DNA of 64,000 bases. It comes from Streptomyces aurantiacus. GTDB taxonomy: Bacteria > Actinomycetota > Actinomycetes > Streptomycetales > Streptomycetaceae. The position numbers and the translations under genes were made by a program. This document shows, piece by piece, positions 27,139-36,556 of this stretch (its first letter is position 1; every line of letters starts with the position of its first letter). The notes under the pieces are model-generated. The model was not told the DNA's origin and did not search any database. It worked only from the letters and a program-made list of their open reading frames with translations. Where the stretch lies: assembly GCF_027107535.1 (NCBI RefSeq), contig NZ_CP114283.1, positions 6,882,001-6,946,000 on the forward strand. The letters are read 5' to 3'.

Positions 27139-29805
27139 GTGCGAAGAACCCCTGTCCTCACGGCCGTGCTCGGTCTCGCGGCCGGGCTGCTCGCGGGCAC
27201 ACCCCCCGCGCTGGCCGCGCAATCCGTCGAGAAGACCGCACCGTCGGTGTCCGTCGCCGCCGACACGTACACCTGGAAGAACGCGCGCATCGACGGCGGC
27301 GGCTTCGTCCCCGGCATCGTCTTCAACCGGTCCGAGAAGAACCTCGCGTACGCCCGGACCGACATCGGCGGCGCCTACCGGTGGCAGGAGTCGTCGAAGA
27401 CCTGGACCCCGCTGCTCGACTCGGTGGGCTGGGACCGGTGGGGGCACACCGGCGTCGTGAGCCTCGCCTCCGACCCCGTCGCACCCAGCAAGGTGTACGC
27501 GGCCGTCGGCACGTACACGAACAGCTGGGACCCCGGCAACGGCGCCGTGCTCAGGTCGGCCGACCGGGGGGCGACCTGGCAGAAGGCGGACCTGCCGTTC
27601 AAGCTGGGCGGCAACATGCCCGGGCGCGGGATGGGCGAACGGCTCGCCGTCGATCCCCACCGCAACAGCGTGCTGTACCTGGGCGCGCCGAGCGGCAAGG
27701 GTCTGTGGCGGTCCACCGACTCGGGTGCCTCCTGGTCCCAGGTGACGAGCTTCCCGAACGTCGGCAACTACGTGCAGGATCCGACCGACACCAGCGGGTA
27801 CGCCTCCGACAACCAGGGCATCGCCTGGGTCACCTTCGACGAGTCGACCGGCTCGGGCACGAACGCCACACGGACCCTCTACGTCGGCGTCGCCGACAAG
27901 GACAACGCCGTGTACCGCTCCACCGACGCGGGCGCGACCTGGTCCCGGCTGGCCGGACAGCCCACCGGGTACCTGGCCCACAAGGGCGTCCTCGACGCGG
28001 AGAACGGCTACCTGTACCTCGCGTACAGCGACAAGGGCGGCCCGTACGACGGCGGCAAGGGCAGACTGTGGCGGTACGCGACGGCGACCGGCACCTGGAC
28101 GGACATCAGCCCGGTCGCGGAGGCCGACACCTACTACGGCTTCAGCGGACTGACCGTGGACCGGCAGAAGCCGGGCACCGTGATGGCGACCGCCTACAGC
28201 TCCTGGTGGCCCGACACGCAGATCTTCCGCACCACGGACAGCGGCGGGACCTGGACGAAGGCCTGGGACTACACCTCGTACCCGACCCGGTCGAACCGCT
28301 ACACCATGGACGTCTCGTCCTCGCCCTGGCTGACGTGGGGCGCCAACCCCTCGCCGCCCGAGCAGACACCCAAACTCGGCTGGATGAGCGAGGCGTTGGA
28401 GATCGACCCGTTCGACTCCTCCCGCATGATGTACGGGACGGGCGCGACGATCTACGGCACCGAGAACCTCGGCCAGTGGGACAGCGGAGGCCAGTTCACC
28501 ATCAAACCGATGGTGCGGGGCTTGGAGGAGACGGCGGTCAACGACCTGGCCGCTCCCCCGTCCGGCGGTGCCCAACTCCTCAGCGCACTGGGCGACATCG
28601 GCGGCTTCCGGCACACGGACCTCACCAAGGTCCCGTCGATGATGTTCACCTCGCCGAACTTCACCACCACGACGAGTCTCGACTTCGCGGAGTCCGGCCC
28701 GGGCACGGTGGTGCGGGTCGGCAACCTGGACTCGGGTCCGCACGTGGCGTTCTCGACGGACAACGGCGCCAACTGGTTCGCGGGCACCGACCCTTCGGGC
28801 GTGAGCGGCGGCGGCACGGTCGCCTCGGCCTCCGACGGCAGCCGGTTCGTGTGGAGTCCGGAGGGCGCGGGCGTCCACCACACGACCGGGTTCGGTACGT
28901 CGTGGTCGGCGTCCACCGGCATCCCGGCCGGTGCGGTCGTCGAGTCGGACCGGGTCGACCCGAAGACCTTCTACGGTTTCAAGTCCGGCAAGTTCTACGT
29001 CAGTTCGGACGGCGGCGCCTCCTTCACGGCCTCGTCCGCGACCGGGCTGCCGAGCGGCGACAGCGTGCGGTTCAAGGCGCTGCCCGGCACGAAGGGCGAC
29101 GTGTGGCTGGCGGGCGGCGCGAGTGACGGCGCGTACGGGCTGTGGCACTCCACGGACTCCGGCGCGACCTTCACCAAGCTGTCGGGCGTCGAGCAGGCCG
29201 ACACGATCGGCTTCGGCAAGGCGGCGGCCGGCGCCTCCTACCAGACGCTCTACACGAGCGCGAAGATCGGCGGCGTACGCGGCATCTTCCGCTCCACGGA
29301 CAAGGGCGCGACCTGGACACGCATCAACGACGACGCCCACCAGTGGGGCTGGACGGGCGCGGCCATCACCGGCGACCCGCGGGTCTACGGGCGCGTGTAC
29401 GTCTCGACGAACGGGCGCGGTGTCATCTACGGCGACTCGTCCGACGCAGGCGGCGGCGGAGGCGGTACGGATCCCCCGCCGACGGGCGCCTGCGCGGTCA
29501 CCTACAAGATCACGAACCAGTGGTCGGGCGGGTTCCAGGCGGACGTCCAGCTCGCCAACACCGGCTCGGCCGCCTGGAACGGGTGGGCGCTCGGCTGGAC
29601 CTTCCCCGACGGGCAGACCGTGACGCAGGCGTGGAACGCCGTACCCACGCAGTCCGGTACGGCGGTCACGGCGAAGAACGTGGGCTGGAACGGGAACGTG
29701 GCTGCCGGTTCCTCCGTGGGCTTCGGATTCACGGGGAGCTGGTCGGGATCGAACGGGAAGCCGACGGCGTTCAAGCTCGGCGACCAGTCCTGCACGGTGA
29801 ACTGA
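27139..29805 (+). CDS. Secreted GH74 xyloglucanase with C-terminal CBM2
   Basis: The 888-residue precursor has a signal peptide (residues 1-27), a tandem seven-bladed-propeller GH74 domain and, after a Gly/Pro linker near residue 775, a CBM2 (about 784-888). The two catalytic Asp are in YARTDIGGAYRW (Asp75) and SALGDIGGFRHTD. Repeated Asp-box-like motifs (STDSGASW, STDAGATW, STDKGATW) mark the blades. GH74 enzymes cut the xyloglucan backbone outside the cell. The start is GTG 27139 after AGGGGAG. No CebR box was seen directly upstream, so it may depend on read-through from GH48 or on another regulator. Confidence 0.95.
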   Translation: MRRTPVLTAVLGLAAGLLAGTPPALAAQSVEKTAPSVSVAADTYTWKNARIDGGGFVPGIVFNRSEKNLAYARTDIGGAYRWQESSKTWTPLLDSVGWDRWGHTGVVSLASDPVAPSKVYAAVGTYTNSWDPGNGAVLRSADRGATWQKADLPFKLGGNMPGRGMGERLAVDPHRNSVLYLGAPSGKGLWRSTDSGASWSQVTSFPNVGNYVQDPTDTSGYASDNQGIAWVTFDESTGSGTNATRTLYVGVADKDNAVYRSTDAGATWSRLAGQPTGYLAHKGVLDAENGYLYLAYSDKGGPYDGGKGRLWRYATATGTWTDISPVAEADTYYGFSGLTVDRQKPGTVMATAYSSWWPDTQIFRTTDSGGTWTKAWDYTSYPTRSNRYTMDVSSSPWLTWGANPSPPEQTPKLGWMSEALEIDPFDSSRMMYGTGATIYGTENLGQWDSGGQFTIKPMVRGLEETAVNDLAAPPSGGAQLLSALGDIGGFRHTDLTKVPSMMFTSPNFTTTTSLDFAESGPGTVVRVGNLDSGPHVAFSTDNGANWFAGTDPSGVSGGGTVASASDGSRFVWSPEGAGVHHTTGFGTSWSASTGIPAGAVVESDRVDPKTFYGFKSGKFYVSSDGGASFTASSATGLPSGDSVRFKALPGTKGDVWLAGGASDGAYGLWHSTDSGATFTKLSGVEQADTIGFGKAAAGASYQTLYTSAKIGGVRGIFRSTDKGATWTRINDDAHQWGWTGAAITGDPRVYGRVYVSTNGRGVIYGDSSDAGGGGGGTDPPPTGACAVTYKITNQWSGGFQADVQLANTGSAAWNGWALGWTFPDGQTVTQAWNAVPTQSGTAVTAKNVGWNGNVAAGSSVGFGFTGSWSGSNGKPTAFKLGDQSCTVN

Positions 29806-29822
29806 CGCACCGGGTGGGACAA

Positions 29823-29880
29823 CTGGAAGGCGGCCGGGTCCTCCTGGCGTCATCGGACCCTGTCGGCGGCCGCCTTCCAG
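29823..29880. terminator. Long inverted repeat between GH74 and lipoprotein genes
   Basis: CTGGAAGGCGGCCG and CGGCCGCCTTCCAG pair perfectly over 14 bp around a 30-base interior that itself contains GGGTCC and GGACCC. The right arm lies inside the 3' end of the minus-strand gene. Its place between convergent genes suggests a shared terminator. Confidence 0.6.
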
Positions 29881-30752
29881 ATGGCCGTGAGCCGCCGCAG
29901 CTGGAGCTTGTCACTGGTGGGCAGTGACTGGGCGTGGGAGCGTCGCAGGGTCAGGACGGTGGCGGGGATGTGGAGTTCGGCGCCGCATTCACCGTCCGCC
30001 ACGGCGACGGCGATCTCCCGTTCACGCAGGGCGGCGTCGGCGCCCTGCGTGCGGTAGCCGGTCTTGAGCTGCTCGTAGGCCGTGTCGGGGGACGTGTAGG
30101 TGTATCCCTTGCCGCGCATGCACGTCCGCCAGTCGTTCATGACGCTGCGGTACTTCGGGGACTTCTCCACGCGGGAACCGAGCCCGCTGTTGAGATTCTG
30201 CGGGAAATAGGCGATGGACACCCAGTCGTCGAGGCTTCCGTAAAGAGATGTACGGCTTTTTGCCTCGCAGCCACGCGCCGAGAAGGTGATGTTCCGACCG
30301 CCCCCGAACCTCATCTCACGAAAGTCCGTGGCACCGCCCCGCAGAGCTTTCATGTAGGCGTCGGCCTTCTTCTTCGACAGCCCGGCCAGATGGGCGTCGT
30401 TGGCCGCGGCGCCGACCGGTTCCTTTTCGGAGGCGTACTGAGCGGCGAGGCCATAACCCCTGCTGCGTCGCTCCTGCATGTTCAGGGAGCGTTCCTCATC
30501 GGATTCGGCCGTCGGGTCCGCCGATTCGGCGCGGTAGCGGAATCCCTGCGCTGCCATGCAGGCCGATATGAGTTCCGATTCCGCGTTCGCGAGATCGACG
30601 CTGGTCCGGGTGTAGGTCCCGGAACGGGTGAGGAGGTCGAGTTCGGCGCCGGTGAGTTCAGTGCTGGTCGCATCACTGCCGGTGGTGGATGTCCCGCACG
30701 CGGTCAGCGCGAGAACGCCCGCCACCGCGCAGGCGAGCGGGGCAAGTCGCAT
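29850..30752 (-). CDS. Putative lipoprotein of unknown function
   Basis: The 300-residue product has a lipoprotein signal with the lipobox LTAC at about residues 16-19 (VLALTACGTSTTG). The mature part is mostly helical and charged, with scattered Cys (CMAAQGFRYRAE, CEAKSRTS, CMRGKGYTYTSP, CGAEL). The C-(M/x)-G-F/Y pattern recurs in actinobacterial lipoproteins of unknown role. No enzyme motif is visible. It shares strand with the upstream I36-like gene, 110 bases apart, and may be co-transcribed. Confidence 0.8.
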   Translation of the reverse strand: MRLAPLACAVAGVLALTACGTSTTGSDATSTELTGAELDLLTRSGTYTRTSVDLANAESELISACMAAQGFRYRAESADPTAESDEERSLNMQERRSRGYGLAAQYASEKEPVGAAANDAHLAGLSKKKADAYMKALRGGATDFREMRFGGGRNITFSARGCEAKSRTSLYGSLDDWVSIAYFPQNLNSGLGSRVEKSPKYRSVMNDWRTCMRGKGYTYTSPDTAYEQLKTGYRTQGADAALREREIAVAVADGECGAELHIPATVLTLRRSHAQSLPTSDKLQLRRLTAIWKAAADRVR

Positions 30753-30861
30753 GGTGCCCGGACCCTCTCGGTCGGTGGGTGGGAAGGCGGAGCAGAAGGC
30801 GCGGTGTCCGCGGGCAGTTGCCCGCGGACACCTTGGAACGGCAGGGTTCCCTGGGCGCCGG

Positions 30862-31359
30862 TTACGGCACGGGGCCGCCGCACGCCGAGCTCGTACCGCC
30901 GGAGGCGGTTGCCCAGCTGTTCGAGGAGACGGCGTTGTTGAACGTGGAGTTGAAGTTCCCGCCCGAACCGCGCAGGACCATGCCCGCGGTGCCCGTGTAG
31001 GACTTCCCGGTCCAGACGATGGCTTCGCAGCTGTTTCCGTTGTTGTAGTCCGAGGACGCGCAGTTGTCCCAGTTGTTGTTGGGGCAGTCGCCACGGCTGA
31101 AGACGGACCAGTCGGCGTTCCTACCGGAGAGTTCACCCGGATTTCCCGACGGTGAGTAATTGGCGTTCGGCCAGAAGCAGAAGTTTCCCGGACTGCATCC
31201 GGCCGGCGCCGCGGCAATCTTCACCGATGTGAGCGCCACCGCCCCGGACACCGAATCCTGACTCCCGGAACTGTTCGCCGAACTGGCCGCCGAGGTACCG
31301 GCCATGCCACCCAGCAGGAGTACCACTCCTGCGATCATGGCCAATATACGTCTCATCAT
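30862..31359 (-). CDS. Secreted peptidase inhibitor I36-like (beta/gamma-crystallin-type) protein
   Basis: The 165-residue precursor has a signal peptide (to about residue 26) and a mature domain with six Cys and aromatic-Gly patterns: CSPGNFCFWPNANYSPSG, NNNWDNCASSDYNNGNSCEAIVWTGKSYTG. This matches the peptidase inhibitor family I36 or related beta/gamma-crystallin folds in Streptomyces. Some members inhibit metalloproteases, and many are untested. It is divergent from an ArsR-type regulator. Two adjacent ATGs (31359 and 31356) follow AGGGGGA. Confidence 0.75.
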   Translation of the reverse strand: MMRRILAMIAGVVLLLGGMAGTSAASSANSSGSQDSVSGAVALTSVKIAAAPAGCSPGNFCFWPNANYSPSGNPGELSGRNADWSVFSRGDCPNNNWDNCASSDYNNGNSCEAIVWTGKSYTGTAGMVLRGSGGNFNSTFNNAVSSNSWATASGGTSSACGGPVP

Positions 31360-31466
31360 TCCCCCTGACTCTTCGAGTGGGTCGCCTTCACTATTGCCAG
31401 CACCCGCCCCACCTGGCCATGCTGTGTCGCCAGAGGGAAAAAGCCGTGGCTGCAGGGGGGAACGGC

Positions 31467-32492
31467 ATGCTCCGGATCCACTTCACGGACGCCGACCTGG
31501 CAACGACCCGGGTGGCCACGGCACCGGACGCACTCTGGGAGGTGGCCGCGAGCCTGCACCGCTTCCAGACCCGCGCGGGCCGGTGGGCGTACGCCGAGTG
31601 GTACCGGACCACCCACGCCCGATTACGTGAGCGGCAACTGAGCCGCACGGTGCGCGAGGTGCTCCTGCCGCTGTTTCCCAGAGCCCGGTACTTCCCCGAC
31701 TTCCTGACACCCGGCCGGCCGAGCGGTGCCGGCGAGGGGCTGGACGCCGGACTCGACGCCATCGTGTCCACACCGGCCGGCCGGGTGAGCCATGAACTGG
31801 CCCTGCTGGAACGGAGAGTCGGAGCGCCGGCGTGGGTGCGACGGCTGACCGGCACGCAGGAGCGCCGGGAACTCGTGGCCGCGATCCGCGCCTACCACGA
31901 CGTCGCCGTGCGCCCGTTCGCCGACCGGATCCACGCTCATCTGGAGGCCAAGCGGTCGTCGTCCTGCCGCCACCTGCTCGATGGGGGTGTCCAGGGGATG
32001 CTGGCCGGACTCGGGTCCGCCATGCGCTGGGAGCCGCCGGTCCTCCACGTCCGCTACGCGGCGGACCGGGACCTGCATCTGGGCGGCCGGGGCATACGGC
32101 TCGTACCGTCCTACTTCTGCTGGGACAACCCCGTCAGCCTGGCCGACCCCCAGCTGCCGCCCGTGCTGTTCTACCCCTTGCTGCACGAACCGGCCGCAAC
32201 GACTCTCGCCACCCCGCTGACCGCACTGCTCGGGCGCACCCGGGCGACCGTGCTGCGCGTCGCGGCGTCGGGAGCGGGCGCCACCACCGGGGAGATCGCC
32301 CGCGCGGCGGGGATCTCCCCGTCCTCCGTCAGCAAACACGCCGGGGTGCTGCGCGGCGCGGGTCTGCTGGTCAGCAGCCGACACGGCGGGAACGTACTGC
32401 ACACCCTCACCCCGGCCGGTGCGTCCATGCTCCGCGCCGACGCCCGGGCCTCGACGGCGGCCCCGGGGCCCGCTGCCGCTGCCGCACGCTGA
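31467..32492 (+). CDS. ArsR-type winged-helix regulator with DUF5937-like N-terminal domain
   Basis: The 341-residue protein has an N-terminal region of about 230 residues (MLRIHFTDADLATTRVA; WEVAASLHRF) of the DUF5937 type. Its C-terminal winged helix includes TTGEIARAAGISPSSVSKHAGVLRGAGLL. This layout is common in Streptomyces regulators of unknown effector. ATG 31467 follows GGGGGGAAC. It is divergent from the I36-like gene with a 107-bp gap and could control it. Confidence 0.85.
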   Translation: MLRIHFTDADLATTRVATAPDALWEVAASLHRFQTRAGRWAYAEWYRTTHARLRERQLSRTVREVLLPLFPRARYFPDFLTPGRPSGAGEGLDAGLDAIVSTPAGRVSHELALLERRVGAPAWVRRLTGTQERRELVAAIRAYHDVAVRPFADRIHAHLEAKRSSSCRHLLDGGVQGMLAGLGSAMRWEPPVLHVRYAADRDLHLGGRGIRLVPSYFCWDNPVSLADPQLPPVLFYPLLHEPAATTLATPLTALLGRTRATVLRVAASGAGATTGEIARAAGISPSSVSKHAGVLRGAGLLVSSRHGGNVLHTLTPAGASMLRADARASTAAPGPAAAAAR

Positions 32493-32545
32493 GGGAAGGC
32501 CGCGGCTGCGCAGGACACGCACAGCCGCTCCTGCCCTCCCCTCAG
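32489..32545. terminator. Imperfect inverted repeat between convergent genes
   Basis: CTGAGGGAAGG at the end of the ArsR-type gene and CCTCCCCTCAG about 35 bases later can pair with one mismatch around an inner GC-rich repeat. It lies between convergent genes and probably terminates both. Confidence 0.45.
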
Positions 32546-32564
32546 ACGCGGGTGTTCTCCCTGT

Positions 32565-34436
32565 TCACGGGGTGTAGACCGTCGGCCTGGGGGCCGTCGG
32601 CATGCCGTTGCCGATGAAGAAGCTCGGGTGCGGCGGCTGGTTGTAAGCCGTGTTCTGCCAGGCGATGGCCGTGCGGTACATCGTGTCGTGCAGCAGGGTC
32701 GTGATCTTCGCGCTGGTCTCGTGGGGTGTGGAGTAGATCCGCAGGGCCCTGTTGTCGCCGGTAGCCCAGACGACCTCCTCGCGCCAGTCGCCGAAGAGGT
32801 CGCCCGAGAGGGCCGGGGTCGCCTTGGTGCCGTTGTTGGAGTGCACGGAGGCGCCGGTCAGCAGGCGGGTGTCGGACGAGGTGCCGTACTTGTCGATGCG
32901 GGTGCCGTCGAGGAGTTCACGGGTGGTGTCGCCGTCCCACCAGCTCACGAAGTTGATGCTGGACGGTTCCCGGCCGAGTGAGGCGCCACCGGCCGAGCGA
33001 AGGGTGGTGTCGGAGGCGGACCAGGCCTCGGCGCCCGCGCTGCCTGCGTAGATGTCGGCGGCGACCCCTCGGCCGTTGTCCCCGCCGGAGGCCGTCTGCC
33101 ACAGGCGGGAACCGGTGCGCGCGTCGGCCATCCAGGAGCCCGGCTGGGACGAGGACTCCGAGACCTTGAAGTACTCCAGGCCCGCGCGGGACGGATTGAG
33201 GTCCCCGACATGGCCCGCGTCACCGTGGCCCAGCTTCGTGGTCCACAGCCCGTTGCCGTTGTCGTCCACGGTCATGGCGCCGTACACGATCTCGTCCCTG
33301 CCGTCGGCGTCCACGTCCGCGACGGACAGACTGTGGTTGCCCTGGCCGTCGAAGCCCTTGCCCGCGTTGGTCGACGAGCTGGAGTCGAAGGTCCAGCGCC
33401 GGGTGAACGCGCCGCCCCGCCAGTCCCAGGCCGCGATCACCGAGCGCGTGTAGTAGCCGCGCGCCATGACGAGCGAGGGCCGGGCGCCGTCCAGATAGGC
33501 GGTGCCCGCGAGGAAGCGGTCCACGCGGTTGCCGTACGAGTCGCCCCACGACGAGACCGTGCCACGTGCCGGGACGTAGTCGACGCTCTGCATCGCCCTG
33601 CCCGTCTGGCCGTTGAACATGGTCAGGTACTCGGGCCCGGACAGGACGTAGCCGCTGGAGTTGCGGTGGTCGGCCGACGCGCTGCCGATGACGGCGCCCG
33701 TCCCGTCGACCGTGGCGTCGGCGGTCTTCATGGCGACCTCGGCCTTGCCGTCGCCGTCGTAGTCGTAGACCTGGAACTGCGTGTAGTGCGCGCCCGAGCG
33801 GATGTTGCGGCCGAGGTCGATGCGCCACAGGCGGGTGCCGTCGAGCCTGATGCCGTCGACGACCGTGTTGCCGGTGTAGCCCGACTGGGAGTTGTCCTTG
33901 GCGTTCGTGGGCTGCCATTTGAGGACGAAGTCGAGTGCGCCGTCGCCGTCGAGGTCGCCGACCGAGGCGTCGTTGGCCTCGTAGGTGTACGCGACGCCGT
34001 CCGGGGTGGTGCCGCCGGCGGGCGGGGTGATGGGCACGTCCTTGTATCCGGTGCGGAACTGGACCGCGTGGACGGAGTCGCCCTGCTCGACGCCGCCCAC
34101 GACCGCGCGGACCGTGTAGTCGGCCTGCGAGGGCGCGCCGGAGTGGAAGTAGTTCGTCGAGCCGGTGACGGGGGCCGGGTTGACCTTCGTACCCGCCCGG
34201 TAGACGTTGAACGACACGTCGTTCGGGTCGGTGCCGAGCCAGCGCCAGCTGACGAGGTTGCCTGCGTCGGTGTGGACGCTGACGACACCCCGGTCCAGTT
34301 TCTCGACCTGCCGCGCGGTCGCGGCCTGCGCCGGTGCCGCGGTGAGCGCGGTGAGTCCGGCGGCGGCGAGGGCGCCGGTGAGCACGGTGGAGAGGACGAG
34401 CCGGGTCCTGCCGCGTCTGCGATGCGGGTGCTGCAC
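32565..34436 (-). CDS. Secreted PL11 rhamnogalacturonan lyase
   Basis: The 623-residue precursor has a signal peptide ending near APAQA (about residue 38). The mature enzyme begins RQVEKLDRGVVSV, a start typical of PL11 (YesW/YesX type). It has repeated calcium-binding Asp loops such as VGDLDGDGALDFVLKW, VYDYDGDGKAEVAMKT and VADVDADGRDEIVYG, which line the eight-bladed propeller. It is expected to cleave the rhamnogalacturonan-I backbone outside the cell by beta-elimination. GTG 34436 follows GGGAGGT. It adds pectin attack to the cellulose and xyloglucan enzymes nearby. There is no CBM. Confidence 0.94.
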   Translation of the reverse strand: MQHPHRRRGRTRLVLSTVLTGALAAAGLTALTAAPAQAATARQVEKLDRGVVSVHTDAGNLVSWRWLGTDPNDVSFNVYRAGTKVNPAPVTGSTNYFHSGAPSQADYTVRAVVGGVEQGDSVHAVQFRTGYKDVPITPPAGGTTPDGVAYTYEANDASVGDLDGDGALDFVLKWQPTNAKDNSQSGYTGNTVVDGIRLDGTRLWRIDLGRNIRSGAHYTQFQVYDYDGDGKAEVAMKTADATVDGTGAVIGSASADHRNSSGYVLSGPEYLTMFNGQTGRAMQSVDYVPARGTVSSWGDSYGNRVDRFLAGTAYLDGARPSLVMARGYYTRSVIAAWDWRGGAFTRRWTFDSSSSTNAGKGFDGQGNHSLSVADVDADGRDEIVYGAMTVDDNGNGLWTTKLGHGDAGHVGDLNPSRAGLEYFKVSESSSQPGSWMADARTGSRLWQTASGGDNGRGVAADIYAGSAGAEAWSASDTTLRSAGGASLGREPSSINFVSWWDGDTTRELLDGTRIDKYGTSSDTRLLTGASVHSNNGTKATPALSGDLFGDWREEVVWATGDNRALRIYSTPHETSAKITTLLHDTMYRTAIAWQNTAYNQPPHPSFFIGNGMPTAPRPTVYTP

Positions 34437-34524
34437 GGTGAGTACCTCCCTGGGGGAGCAGACGGGTTCTGCTACGTCAGTCGCCGCCGGAGGTACGGAG
34501 GTTGCCCGATTCGACAAGCGCTTT

Positions 34525-35505
34525 CTACTTGGCCTCCCCGCGCCCCGTGGACACTTCCCCGTAGGTGCGGGCCAGCTCGGCGACCGTGTCCGCGATCCGC
34601 GCGCGCAACGCGGCCGGCTCCAGCACCTCGATGTCCCTGCCGAGGCGCAGGAACTCTGCGTGGGCGTGCTCGACGGACTCGATGGGGACGGTGGCCCGGA
34701 TCCAACCGCTGTGTTCCGTGCGGCCGCCTGCGCGCACCGCGTCCCCCGCCGGCCCGGCGAGGCGGACGCCGGGGGCGAGCCGGACCACGGCCTCGGCCCG
34801 GTGCAGGCGGTCGTGGAAGTCCCGCTGGTGGCCGGTCCAGTACGCGCCGAGGTCGAACCCGTCGGGGCGGGCGAACTCCTCGTCGCTGGTTGCCAGTTCG
34901 AGGATCTGGTCGACACGGAACGTACGCGGTCCGGGGCCCGCGACGACGTACCAGCGGCCGGCCTTGAGGACGAGGCCGTACGGTTCGAGGCTGCGCCGCA
35001 CGTCGGTCGGCTCGCGCCAGCGGCGGTACAGGACATGAAGGACCCGGCTGTTCCAGACGGCGTCCGCGACCGCCGGGAGGAAGGGGACGGCACCGTCGGC
35101 GGCGTCCGCGTACCAGCCGGGCGCGTCCAGGTGGAAGCGGCCGCTGATGCGGTCGGCGTGCGCGCGCAGCTCGCGCGGCAGGGCGGCGCGCACCTTGAGC
35201 TGGGCGGCGGCCAGCAGAGGGCCGAGCCCGAGCTCGGCGGCGGGGCCCGGCACTCCGGCGAGGAAGAGCGCCTCGGCCTCGCCCGCGGTGAGGCCGGTCA
35301 GCCGCGTGCGGTAGCCGTCGAGGAGCCGGTAGCCGCCGGCGTGACCGGCGTCGCCGTACAGCGGGACACCGGCGGCGCTCAGCGCCTCGACGTCCCGGTA
35401 GACCGTGCGCACCGAGACCTCCAGCTCCTGAGCCAGATCGGCGGCGGTCATGCGGCCCCGGGTCTGGAGCAGCAGGAGGATCGAGACGAGGCGCGCCGAC
35501 TTCAT
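34525..35505 (-). CDS. YafY-type regulator with HTH and WYL domains
   Basis: The 326-residue protein has an N-terminal winged helix-turn-helix (RMTAADLAQELEVSVRTVYRDVEALSAAGVPLYG, in parts, residues 1-60) and a WYL effector domain around residues 160-240 (VLKAGRWYVVAGPG). WYL regulators sense ligands or nucleic-acid stress, but most are uncharacterised. It is divergent from the two-gene unit at 35568, and a near-perfect operator-like palindrome lies between them. ATG 35505 has CGGAG directly before it, so the transcript may be almost leaderless. Confidence 0.93.
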   Translation of the reverse strand: MKSARLVSILLLLQTRGRMTAADLAQELEVSVRTVYRDVEALSAAGVPLYGDAGHAGGYRLLDGYRTRLTGLTAGEAEALFLAGVPGPAAELGLGPLLAAAQLKVRAALPRELRAHADRISGRFHLDAPGWYADAADGAVPFLPAVADAVWNSRVLHVLYRRWREPTDVRRSLEPYGLVLKAGRWYVVAGPGPRTFRVDQILELATSDEEFARPDGFDLGAYWTGHQRDFHDRLHRAEAVVRLAPGVRLAGPAGDAVRAGGRTEHSGWIRATVPIESVEHAHAEFLRLGRDIEVLEPAALRARIADTVAELARTYGEVSTGRGEAK

Positions 35506-35522
35506 CTCCGCAGAATGCCAGG

Positions 35523-35549
35523 CTTCACTGACAGGAGATGTCAGTGAAG
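35523..35549. promoter_or_regulatory. 27-bp perfect palindrome between WYL regulator and divergent operon
   Basis: CTTCACTGACA and TGTCAGTGAAG are perfect 11-bp arms around GGAGA. The element occupies most of the 62-bp gap between the two translation starts, so it must overlap both promoters. It is the obvious candidate site for the WYL protein. Confidence 0.75.
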
Positions 35550-35567
35550 CGGACCTACCGTCCCCTC

Positions 35568-36047
35568 ATGGCCTTCAAGGAGAAACTTCTGACCGTGCCG
35601 CCGCCCATCGAGGTGGCGGGCCGGCGGATCAAGCGCTACCACGTCACCGCCAACGCGGCGGGCATCGCGCCCGACGTCGAGGAGGCGGCCTACGCGATGC
35701 TGCCGAAGCTGCTTCCCGAGGCGGACGGCACCCCGCCGGCGACGTTCGTCGTGCTGCACCGGGGCGGCGACGACGGCGCCTACCTCAACGCGTACAGCTG
35801 GACGTGGGACAACGTCCTGCACTTCAGGGGTGCTTGTGCCGGTCAGCCGGTGCTCGGCTGCCCGGACCGGGAGCCCACGCACTTCATCACCCTGGACCGG
35901 CCGTGGATCGGGTGTGTCTGGGAACTGCCGCCGATCCTGCACGAACGCGACGCCTGGGTACGGCACATGCTCGCGCCCGACGCTCCCGACCTCGACGCCT
36001 ACCTGGCCGACCGCCTTCCCGAGGGCACGACGGGAGACCGTTCATGA
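35568..36047 (+). CDS. Hypothetical cytoplasmic protein, first gene of the WYL-controlled pair
   Basis: The 159-residue protein (MAFKEKLLTVPPPIEVAGRRIKRYHV...) has no signal or membrane segment and no motif I recognise. Notable is the Trp/Tyr-rich segment AYLNAYSWTWDNVLHFRG. ATG 35568 was chosen because an upstream in-frame ATG (35538) lies inside the palindrome with no spacing to its GGAG. The next gene starts inside its stop (ATGA), so the two are co-translated. Its role is unknown. Confidence 0.75.
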   Translation: MAFKEKLLTVPPPIEVAGRRIKRYHVTANAAGIAPDVEEAAYAMLPKLLPEADGTPPATFVVLHRGGDDGAYLNAYSWTWDNVLHFRGACAGQPVLGCPDREPTHFITLDRPWIGCVWELPPILHERDAWVRHMLAPDAPDLDAYLADRLPEGTTGDRS

Positions 36048-36556
36048 ACGCGCCCCTCGACGCCGCGCCCGCCGGCCCGCAGGACTTCGGCTTCCTCGTC
36101 GGCGAGTGGGACGTCGCGCACCGCCGCCGCACCGACTTCCTGGACGCCGGGAGCGCCTGGGCCGAGTTCCCCGCCACGAGCCGCTGCTGGAGCCTGTTCG
36201 ACGGGGCCGGCAACATCGACGAGATGGACGTGCCCGGTCAGGGGTGGAAGGGGCTGACCCTGCGGCTGCGCGACCGCGAGAGCGGACTGTGGTCGCTCAA
36301 CTGGTCCAGCAGCCGCAGCGGCCGGCTGTTCCCGCCCGTCATCGGCGGGTTCACCGACGGGCGCGGTGACTTCTACGGCGACGACACCTGCGACGGCAAG
36401 GACGTGCGGGTGCGGTACGTGTGGTCGGGGATCTCGCGGGACACGGCCCGCTGGGAGCAGGCGTTCTCGGTGGACGGCGAGAAGTCGTGGGTGACCAACT
36501 GGGTCATGGAGTTCACGCGTCGGCAGGCCCCGGCTTGCGGAACGCCCGCAGGCTGA
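36044..36556 (+). CDS. Hypothetical DUF1579-like protein
   Basis: The 170-residue protein begins with FGFLVGEWDVAHRRR and contains TSRCWSLFDGAGNIDEMD and GLTLRLRDRESGLWSLNW. This pattern of an N-terminal GEWDV motif followed by a small beta barrel resembles DUF1579 and lipocalin-like proteins that may bind small hydrophobic ligands. It is coupled to the preceding gene. Its 3' end overlaps the convergent methyltransferase gene by 44 bases. Confidence 0.8.
   Translation: MNAPLDAAPAGPQDFGFLVGEWDVAHRRRTDFLDAGSAWAEFPATSRCWSLFDGAGNIDEMDVPGQGWKGLTLRLRDRESGLWSLNWSSSRSGRLFPPVIGGFTDGRGDFYGDDTCDGKDVRVRYVWSGISRDTARWEQAFSVDGEKSWVTNWVMEFTRRQAPACGTPAG

Noticed and set aside
29850..31217. Longer version of the lipoprotein gene starting near 31217
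   Set aside because: It would run antisense-overlapping through the I36-like gene; the lipoprotein signal at ATG 30752 is the natural N terminus.
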